A stretch of 64,000 bases of DNA from Cytophagales bacterium (GTDB taxonomy: Bacteria > Bacteroidota > Bacteroidia > Cytophagales > Cyclobacteriaceae). Under the pieces are notes generated by a model, which was not told where the DNA came from, made no database searches, and worked only from the letters and a program-made list of their open reading frames with translations. The stretch spans positions 124,001 through 188,000 of the forward strand of contig JAFLBR010000009.1 in the NCBI GenBank assembly GCA_017303795.1, written 5' to 3'. The translations under genes and the position numbers were made by a program. Below, in pieces: positions 36,756 to 43,018 of the stretch; the stretch's first letter is position 1; every line of letters starts with the position of its first letter.

Positions 36756-37409
36756 CTAAATTCGATTGTTATCATCCTTTATCGTCTTTCCAATCATTAT
36801 CCATTCGGAGTAATCCATAGTTTGGATTATCTCATTAAGCTCTCTATCAGCTTCAACATCATTAATCTGTTGGGCGTAAAGAGTGTCGGTGGAAACATAT
36901 GTGTTGTACACAATTATATTTGTATTCTTGTCAAGGAAGCCTAGAGCCAGACCACCAATAGCCAAAGGTAATTGTACCTTATAAACTCCCTCAGTAACTT
37001 TTTCGGTCAATCGCGTAATGGTAGGTTTGAATTCTTTGTAGAACTCTCTTGCGGCCTCTAAAACATTAACGGACTTTTTCAAGTATCTTTCTGCATAACG
37101 GTCAAAAAAATGATCAGTATAAAATACAACATCGTCAAGTTGACCACTTGTTACCCAACACAAGCCTTTTTCTGAACGAAACCAAAGTCCAGCAGCATAG
37201 TCAATACCTTTATCATCTATTCCATAAATGTAAATTGTGAATAATGTATTAAAACCGACATTCTGTTGGTATGTGTGAAACTTCATTTTTGCTTTTCGCA
37301 TCTTCTTTGCTACCAAAGTAACTTTGGTTTTTATCCGCCTTTCATTACTACGAACTTCAGAAAGCAAGTGCAAAGCAATCTCCCTTCTGGTCATTGATGG
37401 TACAATCAT
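36756..37409 (-). CDS. Uncharacterised protein convergent with the HNH endonuclease
   Basis: A 217-residue protein of unknown family. The N-terminal ~50 residues are basic and helical (MTRREIALHLLSEVRSNERRIKTKVTLVAKKMRKAKMKF). A central segment FYTDHFFDRYAERYLKK near residue 105 recalls phage- and toxin-type HxxxR-E motifs, and the last part is acidic. No signal peptide or clear membrane segment is seen, although one stretch (LPLAIGGLALGFLDK) is hydrophobic. It ends two bases from the nuclease stop and lies inside the region bounded by the two inverted repeats. Its role in the cassette, for example as an antagonist or regulator, is only a guess. Confidence 0.6.
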   Translation of the reverse strand: MIVPSMTRREIALHLLSEVRSNERRIKTKVTLVAKKMRKAKMKFHTYQQNVGFNTLFTIYIYGIDDKGIDYAAGLWFRSEKGLCWVTSGQLDDVVFYTDHFFDRYAERYLKKSVNVLEAAREFYKEFKPTITRLTEKVTEGVYKVQLPLAIGGLALGFLDKNTNIIVYNTYVSTDTLYAQQINDVEADRELNEIIQTMDYSEWIMIGKTIKDDNNRI

Positions 37410-37445
37410 TTATTAAAATTATAATATAATGTAGAGTTTTCTCTA

Positions 37446-37538
37446 CTCCGCGGCAGGGATGGAACGGCATGTCTGAGCCCGAAATGGCAGGCGCGTTGGG
37501 TGGCGAGTAGTGACAGCCCGTTAAGCCGCCCAATCAAT
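37446..37538 (-). repeat. Long structured repeat, right copy flanking the HNH cassette (inverted)
   Basis: Read on the minus strand it begins ATTGATTGGGCGGC and ends ATCCCTGCCGCGGAG, with ACGGGCTGTC and TTCGGGCTCAG in the middle. These ends match the left copy at 35633-35737 closely (12 of 14 and 12 of 15 bases by eye), while the interior differs in length and sequence. Both copies point their CGCGGAG ends at the enclosed genes. Confidence 0.65.
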
Positions 37539-37601
37539 TCTCTGTCTTTGCCCCATGCTCTCCAATTCTTGGGTCATTATTAAAAGAAAAGAACATACGC
37601 A

Positions 37602-38828
37602 TTACATATTATCAACCCCTGCATCATTCAAATACTGATACAACAAAACCAACTGCTCCAATTCTTTAATAATGGTTGGCGCGATGAGCTCCGTGCTGAG
37701 TTGTGCATCGCCCGGTGAATAATTTTTCCCGATACGGAACGTGTAATGCATCCAGTTATCAGCTTTGGTAAACTCCCACAGTGTGTCTTCAGTTTGAAAT
37801 GCCTCCACGGATTTTTTATCGCCCGCAATTTCTATCCAATAGCCCGCACCTAAACCCGTAAGCAGGGTAAAGAATTGCTTTCGGTAGGCTTCGTTCATCT
37901 CGCGCTGAAAATATTCGCGGGCAACCTTGCCGGTGTTGGGCTTGCCGGTTAACCAAATACCCATTTCCTTTTGCTGCAGTACAATTTGCACGGTGAAAAA
38001 CTCGGCTTCGTTACGGCCATAGGTAAACCACAGCTGTTGCAGCTTTTTATCGGGATGATTGTTGGGATCGAGGCTGCTCACTATTTTGCTTACATCAGCG
38101 TCTGCCGGTAGTTTCAGGCGGGCCACATCTTTTTTAATCAACTCATGCAGTTGAATCAGTTTGGTTTGCGCATTCACTCGCTCCGCGTGAACTTCGGGCG
38201 TAGTCAGTCGTGCCTTGCTGCTGCTTAACGCAAGAAAATCTTCTTTCTTAAAAAACTGATTCTTAAACTTAATCTGATCCCAATTAAAACCGGTTGCGGT
38301 TAGCTCAATGAATTGTTTCTTTTCCTGGCGCGAGGCTATGTCGCGTTGCTTAAGCGTAGGATACAGGTATTCGTATTCCTGAATTAATTCTTCTGAAAGC
38401 GGTTGCGAAAATTCGTAATAGCCAACGAACCACGATTTCAGATTTTCAATTTCTTTTACATCGGTAATTTTGTAGAAGAGTTCTTCGCTGTCTTTCATTC
38501 CTTCCAGCGTTAGCGCCCCCGAACCTACAAACGCTACTGACTTGCGAAAGGGCAAATCAAAAATATATACGTTGGCATGAAAGAGGTTTTTTGTGTAGAT
38601 ATTAAGTGTAATCCGGCCCTGGTAGTTTCGCCAGATTCTTCTCAGCACCTCAGGTGCGGTTGGCACATCCAGACCGGTAACTATTTCCATTTTACTTTTG
38701 GTAGGAATGCGGCTTCGGATAAAATCAAAACCAGCTTCGGAGATGGCCGCGGTGGCGATGTAACAATGTTCTACTTGTTGCAGCAGTTTATCGTTGATAA
38801 AAGGAACGGCTAGTTTTTTGATGATCAT
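37602..38828 (-). CDS. PLD-like (phospholipase D/NgoFVII-type) protein with altered catalytic motif
   Basis: A 408-residue protein. Residues ~1-150 have the single-copy PLD-nuclease layout: IATAAISEAGFDFI, EIVTGLDVPTAPEVLRRI, then HANVYIFD near residue 85 followed by VAFVGSGALTLEGM and SEELF. The HxKxxxxD signature is HANVYIFD, so the catalytic Lys is Asn; the GSxN block reads GSGA, so its Asn is also lost. The C-terminal ~200 residues are an unrecognised domain, WFTYGRNEAEFFTVQIVLQQKEMGIWLTGKPN, found on some restriction-like proteins. If the assignment holds, it may be a catalytically inactive or changed nuclease. It lies next to the HNH cassette. Confidence 0.7.
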   Translation of the reverse strand: MIIKKLAVPFINDKLLQQVEHCYIATAAISEAGFDFIRSRIPTKSKMEIVTGLDVPTAPEVLRRIWRNYQGRITLNIYTKNLFHANVYIFDLPFRKSVAFVGSGALTLEGMKDSEELFYKITDVKEIENLKSWFVGYYEFSQPLSEELIQEYEYLYPTLKQRDIASRQEKKQFIELTATGFNWDQIKFKNQFFKKEDFLALSSSKARLTTPEVHAERVNAQTKLIQLHELIKKDVARLKLPADADVSKIVSSLDPNNHPDKKLQQLWFTYGRNEAEFFTVQIVLQQKEMGIWLTGKPNTGKVAREYFQREMNEAYRKQFFTLLTGLGAGYWIEIAGDKKSVEAFQTEDTLWEFTKADNWMHYTFRIGKNYSPGDAQLSTELIAPTIIKELEQLVLLYQYLNDAGVDNM

Positions 38829-39072
38829 GGTGAGTATTGTAAGGCAAGCGATTGGATTGCAAAATACACAACGTTTTATGCGCGACCAATTGTAACGTTT
38901 CGCTTAGGCTTATACGCTTCAGCTAAATATTCGTCATCAATTTGTAATAGTGAATGCCCCTTCTTTTTGGGGATCCTTCGCCCGGTAAGTTTGCATTTTC
39001 ATAGCGTATCACTTATCAACACTTATCTCACTTAGTCAATTTGTTTTACGAGGGCTCAGGATTACTGGCCCT

Positions 39073-39103
39073 TTGAAAAAGGATTTACTCCGGCCTACCT
39101 TTG
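39073..39103 (+). promoter_or_regulatory. Promoter of dinB (TTG-N20-TACCTTTG)
   Basis: TTG at 39073-39075 and TACCTTTG at 39096-39103 are 20 bases apart, as in Bacteroidota housekeeping promoters. The box ends four bases before the GTG start, so transcription should begin at the start codon. The rest of the gap from 38829 holds nothing I recognise. Confidence 0.65.
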
Positions 39104-39107
39104 CAGC

Positions 39108-40208
39108 GTGTCTCCTCCCAGTAACATTCGTAAAATTATCCATATCGATATGGATGCGTTTTATGCTTCGGTAGAGCAACGCGATAATCCTGCGTATCGC
39201 GGCAAGCCTATTGTGGTGGGTGGTTCGCCCGAAGGCCGCGGTGGCGTGGTGGCTGCAGCCAGTTATGAGGCTCGTAAATTTGGAATCCGCTCAGCCATGT
39301 CGTCTAAAAAAGCACAACAACTTTGCAAGCAGGTAATCTTTGTGTTTCCGCGATTTGAAGTGTATAAAGAAGTATCGCAACACATCCGAAGTATTTTTCA
39401 TCGCTATACCGATTTGATTGAACCGCTTTCGCTGGATGAAGCCTTTCTGGATGTTACCGAAGACAAACAACACATTGGCTCGGCTCTGGAAATAGCCAAG
39501 CTCATCCGCAAAGAAATTAAAACCGAACTAAACTTAACCGCCTCGGCCGGAGTGTCGGTAAATAAGTTTGCGGCCAAGGTAGCTTCTGATCTAAACAAAC
39601 CAGATGGATTGACTTTTATCGGGCCTTCCAAACTGGAAGCGTTTATGGAAAAGTTACCGGTAGAAAAATTTTTTGGTGTGGGTAAAGTAACAGCCGAAAA
39701 AATGAAGAAGATGAATTTGCACACGGGTGCCGATTTAAAAAAGCTCTCGCAAAATCAACTCGTAAAACACTTTGGCAAATCGGGTAAGTTCTTTTATAAA
39801 ATTGTTCGGGGTATAGATGATAGGCCGGTGCAGCCCGATCGCGAAGCAAAATCGGTTGGCGCAGAAGACACGTTCTCGTTCGACCTGACCACGCCAGATG
39901 AAATGAATCTGGAACTGGAAAAAATTGCCAGTGTAGTACAAGCCCGCCTCGCGCGCTATCAGCTAAAGGGGCGAACCATTACCCTTAAAATAAAGTATCA
40001 TGATTTTAAACAAATTACCCGAAGTCAGTCTTTTGAAGAAGCCACCGATGAACTTGACCTGATAGAAAACACCGCGAAGCAGTTGTTGCGTGGAACAGAT
40101 TTGCTGGATAAGAAAGTGCGTCTGTTGGGAATTTCGCTTTCCAATTTCAACTACCCTACAATAAAAACGCGAACGGAAGAAGATACCGATCAGCTAAAGT
40201 TATTTTAG
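39108..40208 (+). CDS. dinB: DNA polymerase IV (Y-family)
   Basis: A 366-residue translesion polymerase. The catalytic motif MDMDAFYASVEQRDNP begins near residue 15, the second acidic motif SLDEAFLDVT is near 105, and the helix-hairpin-helix/thumb region (VEKFFGVGKVTAEKMKKMNL) near 180. The little-finger domain runs from ~235 to 345, and a short tail ends DTDQLKLF, which may be the beta-clamp-binding QLxLF motif. It starts at GTG; no nearby ATG would keep the N-terminal strand. It copies past lesions and causes mutations. A promoter lies just upstream; no LexA-like box was recognised. Confidence 0.96.
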   Translation: MSPPSNIRKIIHIDMDAFYASVEQRDNPAYRGKPIVVGGSPEGRGGVVAAASYEARKFGIRSAMSSKKAQQLCKQVIFVFPRFEVYKEVSQHIRSIFHRYTDLIEPLSLDEAFLDVTEDKQHIGSALEIAKLIRKEIKTELNLTASAGVSVNKFAAKVASDLNKPDGLTFIGPSKLEAFMEKLPVEKFFGVGKVTAEKMKKMNLHTGADLKKLSQNQLVKHFGKSGKFFYKIVRGIDDRPVQPDREAKSVGAEDTFSFDLTTPDEMNLELEKIASVVQARLARYQLKGRTITLKIKYHDFKQITRSQSFEEATDELDLIENTAKQLLRGTDLLDKKVRLLGISLSNFNYPTIKTRTEEDTDQLKLF

Positions 40209-40212
40209 GATA

Positions 40213-40343
40213 GAAGCCATTTCAAAAATACTTTGTCATCGCGGACAACGATCCGCGATCTCGAAATCTGTGCAGAAAATATGGGATGCCGGAATGAATC
40301 CGGCATGACAGTCACCCCTTGGAGTATTTTTGCAATGGCTTCT
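40213..40343. mobile_element. MITE-like element with 21-bp terminal inverted repeats
   Basis: The ends are 21-base inverted repeats (40213-40233 and 40323-40343) that match at 20 of 21 positions. Inside are TGTCAT/ATGACA and two more perfect 8-base hairpins (40239-40260 with ATCGCGGA/TCCGCGAT, and 40287-40307 with ATGCCGGA/TCCGGCAT). No coding capacity is present, so mobilisation would depend on an enzyme supplied in trans. It starts five bases after the dinB stop and could also end its transcript. Confidence 0.65.
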
Positions 40344-40369
40344 AACAATGTTTGCTGTATCTTGCAGCC

Positions 40370-40594
40370 ATGAGTACAACTAAGATAACAATCAACAACA
40401 ACGGTTCAGTAAAAATTGATGGCGACTTTGAAATAGTGGATATGCAGGGAACTGCCTATGGCCTACAAGGCCGCACGGTTGTTTCGTTATGTCGCTGTGG
40501 TAAATCAGCCAACAAACCTTTTTGTGATGGCTCGCACAAAGGCCATTTTGAACATGAAGCTATTGCATTCGATTTGCCGCCTAAGAAAGTATAA
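40370..40594 (+). CDS. CDGSH-type iron-sulfur domain protein
   Basis: A 74-residue protein with the full CDGSH signature LCRCGKSANKPFCDGSHKGH near residues 45-64, which supplies the three Cys and one His ligands of a [2Fe-2S] cluster. The N-terminal half is a short beta-rich lead-in (TTKITINNNGSVKIDGDFEIVD). The ATG at 40370 is favoured over an upstream TTG, because it leaves the conserved region intact and follows CTTGCAGCC. Such stand-alone CDGSH proteins act in redox or cluster transfer. It is not linked to any obvious partner; NA37 follows after 29 bases. Confidence 0.92.
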   Translation: MSTTKITINNNGSVKIDGDFEIVDMQGTAYGLQGRTVVSLCRCGKSANKPFCDGSHKGHFEHEAIAFDLPPKKV

Positions 40595-40610
40595 CTGATT
40601 CGGCATCGGT

Positions 40611-40618
40611 TATCTTTG
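40611..40618 (+). promoter_or_regulatory. -7 promoter box of the NA37 gene
   Basis: TATCTTTG fits TAnnTTTG and ends five bases before the ATG at 40624, again predicting a leaderless or near-leaderless transcript. Confidence 0.55.
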
Positions 40619-40623
40619 CGGCT

Positions 40624-41673
40624 ATGGTAAATATACTTCAGGCGCAGCTTAGCCACCTTTCGGCACACACACTCGGTAATAAAACCAATGGCGAAGATTT
40701 AATTGCATCGCGGGCAGAAATTGAATTGCCCGATGAAGAGCTGCGGGCACGATTAACCACTTCGTTTCTGGGGGCGGTTGGTTCGGCTGAGTATTATCAT
40801 TTCACTTCCACCGATGGAGATTTTAGACACAACCCCATGTTTCAATGGGTGCAAGAAATTTTTGAAGGTCAGGATCAGTTTCATGTAAAGTCAGTAAGTA
40901 TAGCCAAGCACTTGTATGAAGTATCGGTACATCCTTTAATTAAAGCGGGCGATTTATTGGTGGTATTTTTTAACAATATTCAAATAACGGGAACACAAAC
41001 GGAGGCACTAGGAATTTTTAAAGCAGAGAGCAAAAGCTCTATTCTAAAACTAACTACCAAAAAAGATGGTCGCGTGGAAGTAAATTATCAGGATGGTATT
41101 AATCCCGATAAACTCGACAAAGGTTGTTTGATCTATAATGTGGATGAAGACAAAGGGTATAGGCTTTCTATTTTGGATCGGTCGGGTAAATCGTCTGATG
41201 CGCAATACTGGAAAGAATTGTTTTTACGGGTGGAGCCTGTGAAAGATGAATTTCAGGCCACGCGCCATGTGTTGGATATAGCCCGCCATTTTGTAATGGA
41301 TCAGATCAGCGATGAATTTGAATTATCGAAAGCCGACCAGATTGATTATTTAAATAAGTCGATCGGTTATTTTAAGAAGAAAGAGGAGTTTAACCAGAAG
41401 GAATTTGAGAAAGAAGTATTTGAAGATCCGGAAGTAATTAAATCCTTTCGAAAGTTTGATAACAGCTTTCGCGAACAATTCAGCATCGACCGCGAGGATG
41501 GTTTTTCCATTTCAGCGGAAGCGGTTAAGAAACAATCGCGGGTTTTTAAAAGTGTGTTAAAGCTGGATAAGAATTTTCACATCTACATTCATGGTGACCG
41601 GGAATTAATTGAGCGCGGAGTGGATGGGGATGGAAGAAAGTATTACAAGATTTATTATAATCAGGAGTTGTAA
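40624..41673 (+). CDS. 37-kDa nucleoid-associated protein (NA37/YejK family)
   Basis: A 349-residue protein matching the NA37 family along its length: SHLSAHTLGNKTNGEDLIASRAEI at the start, a long central region (ISIAKHLYEVSVHPLIKAGDLLVVFFNN-type strands, NYQDGINPDKLDKGCLIYN), and a C-terminal part with FKKKEEFNQKEFEKEVFEDPEVIKSFRKF and FHIYIHGDRELIERGVDGDGRKYYKIYYN. The family binds DNA and is present in many bacteria and some mobile elements; its physiological role is not well defined. It has its own promoter and ends 60 bases before the J-domain/KTSC gene. Length is normal for the family. Confidence 0.9.
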   Translation: MVNILQAQLSHLSAHTLGNKTNGEDLIASRAEIELPDEELRARLTTSFLGAVGSAEYYHFTSTDGDFRHNPMFQWVQEIFEGQDQFHVKSVSIAKHLYEVSVHPLIKAGDLLVVFFNNIQITGTQTEALGIFKAESKSSILKLTTKKDGRVEVNYQDGINPDKLDKGCLIYNVDEDKGYRLSILDRSGKSSDAQYWKELFLRVEPVKDEFQATRHVLDIARHFVMDQISDEFELSKADQIDYLNKSIGYFKKKEEFNQKEFEKEVFEDPEVIKSFRKFDNSFREQFSIDREDGFSISAEAVKKQSRVFKSVLKLDKNFHIYIHGDRELIERGVDGDGRKYYKIYYNQEL

Positions 41674-41718
41674 TTATACGGGGCAGAAATTTTTAAAGAA
41701 GTATCATCGTAAAAAGTA

Positions 41719-41726
41719 TATTTTTG
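41719..41726 (+). promoter_or_regulatory. -7 promoter box of the J-domain/KTSC gene
   Basis: TATTTTTG fits TAnnTTTG and ends seven bases before the ATG at 41734. The upstream TTG equivalent is not clear. Confidence 0.4.
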
Positions 41727-41733
41727 CGGCCGC

Positions 41734-42177
41734 ATGAAAAAAATAATAGAATCCAGAAAGCTTTTGGGAGTTGAGAAAGCTGTAGAACTGAAAGAATTGA
41801 AGTCCATTTACAGGAATTTAATGAAGGATTGGCATCCGGATAAATTTCAGGATGCGCAGGCGAAACTTGAAGCCGAGGAAAAAAGTAAGGCCGTTATAGA
41901 AGCGTATCATTTGCTGGTAAGCGTGGCCCCCGAAACGCATGCACAACAATTGGATCAATACACAGCCGTAATTGCGGCCTCAAAAATTGTTGACTTTAAT
42001 TATAAGTCGCAGACGTTGCAAGTCAGTTTTGTGGATGGGAGCAGCTACGAGTACTTTGGAATTCCACACGCCACGTACAATAAATTTCTTAATAGCGATA
42101 CACCAGATCGTTTTGCCCGCAGGCATATCTATCACTCGTTTATATATAGAAAAGTGAGTAAAGCTGTAGAGGCTTAG
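41734..42177 (+). CDS. J-domain/KTSC-domain fusion protein
   Basis: A 147-residue protein. Residues ~5-65 are a DnaJ-like J domain: LKELKSIYRNLMKDWHPDKFQ holds the essential HPD tripeptide, followed by a helix-III region (KSKAVIEAYHLLVS). Residues ~82-145 are a KTSC domain (IVDFNYKSQTLQVSFVDGSSYEYFGIPHATYNKFLNS...). J domains stimulate Hsp70 ATPases, and KTSC domains are found on nucleic acid-linked proteins such as lysyl-tRNA synthetase-related contexts. The pairing in so small a protein suggests targeting of DnaK to a particular complex. No hsp70 gene is near. Partner unknown. Confidence 0.85.
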   Translation: MKKIIESRKLLGVEKAVELKELKSIYRNLMKDWHPDKFQDAQAKLEAEEKSKAVIEAYHLLVSVAPETHAQQLDQYTAVIAASKIVDFNYKSQTLQVSFVDGSSYEYFGIPHATYNKFLNSDTPDRFARRHIYHSFIYRKVSKAVEA

Positions 42178-42190
42178 GGATTTCATAAGC

Positions 42191-42268
42191 TATTCGGGAT
42201 TTGCACGAATCCAGATTTAGAAGGATTTAAATCCTTTATATCTACCCTTCGCCATTACAAATGGCGAA
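42191..42268. repeat. Cluster of three hairpins (dispersed repeat)
   Basis: Three successive hairpins: an imperfect one around ATTCGGGATTTGCACGAAT (42192-42210), the perfect palindrome AAGGATTTAAATCCTT (42221-42236), and TTCGCCAT/ATGGCGAA (42248-42268). This arrangement is typical of intergenic repeats in this phylum. It may terminate transcription of the J-domain/KTSC gene. Confidence 0.65.
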
Positions 42269-42344
42269 CAGCAACCACAGCAACTGTTCTAAATCAAAAA
42301 TCACAAGTCAATAATCTGTAATCCCAAATCAACTTTAGTTCTTC

Positions 42345-42352
42345 TATCTTTG
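42345..42352 (+). promoter_or_regulatory. -7 promoter box of the 92-residue protein gene
   Basis: TATCTTTG ends four bases before the ATG at 42357 and fits TAnnTTTG. It supports both the reality of the small gene and its start. Confidence 0.55.
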
Positions 42353-42356
42353 CCTT

Positions 42357-42635
42357 ATGCTTACCAAACCCTGGTTCATTATTAAAGACGAGAACACCCG
42401 CACGTTTGAAGTGGTAACACAATCGCTTAGCGAAAATGCCTTCAGCAATAAAGTAGTAGCCATGCAGCGCGAGGGGATTAATGTTACTCCGGTGCTGCTG
42501 CCGGTAAGCAACCGCCACGCCAGCAAAGAACACATTACATTTACCGGTTACACCCGCGAGGATGGTCTCTATAACCGCCTGCTGCAACAACACGCTAAAT
42601 TAATTCAGCAAAAGTTTGGGGATTGGGAGGAGTGA
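42357..42635 (+). CDS. Uncharacterised 92-residue protein
   Basis: A 92-residue soluble protein that I do not recognise. It has no signal peptide or cysteine and an alpha/beta pattern: MLTKPWFIIKDENTRTFEVV, a helix (LSENAFSNKVVAMQ), a strand (INVTPVLLPV) and a helical tail ending FGDWEE. A close-fitting promoter box four bases before its ATG and normal codon use argue that it is real. It stands alone between two repeat-containing gaps, so context says nothing about its function. Confidence 0.6.
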   Translation: MLTKPWFIIKDENTRTFEVVTQSLSENAFSNKVVAMQREGINVTPVLLPVSNRHASKEHITFTGYTREDGLYNRLLQQHAKLIQQKFGDWEE

Positions 42636-43018
42636 AATAGTTGTTAGCAGTTAGTCCTTGGTATTGAGTACTAAGTTCTGAACTAACCTCCGGAATGACA
42701 TTTCAATAGAAGGTTGCGCGAACGCACTACAAGGCTGTCATTGCGGTTGGGCAACTTGCTTTACATAGATGAGTTGAATTCTTCAAGCCCATACCGCAAT
42801 CCTATTGAGAACAGGTGAACCGGGTATGAAATGCTTTTCATAGTAAGCCTGTGCTAACCTAAACGGGATTCCGGAATTCGCCAGAGCGAAAAACAAGACC
42901 CACTAAACTTATCCACTACAAGCTTCAATCAACAACTCGCCTGCTCCTCCGGAATGACATTTTATAGTTGGGGCAAGCCATTTCAAAATTCCCTACCTTG
43001 TTACTTCACTCTTAGCCC
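42636..43018. repeat. Intergenic region with a 17-bp direct repeat
   Basis: CCTCCGGAATGACATTT occurs at 42687-42703 and again at 42946-42962. It shares the GGAATGACA-type core of many Bacteroidota intergenic repeats. Near the left end, 42640-42690 has AGTTAGTCC- and ACTAAGTTC-type words like those at 45505-45627. No gene was found in the interval. Confidence 0.55.
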
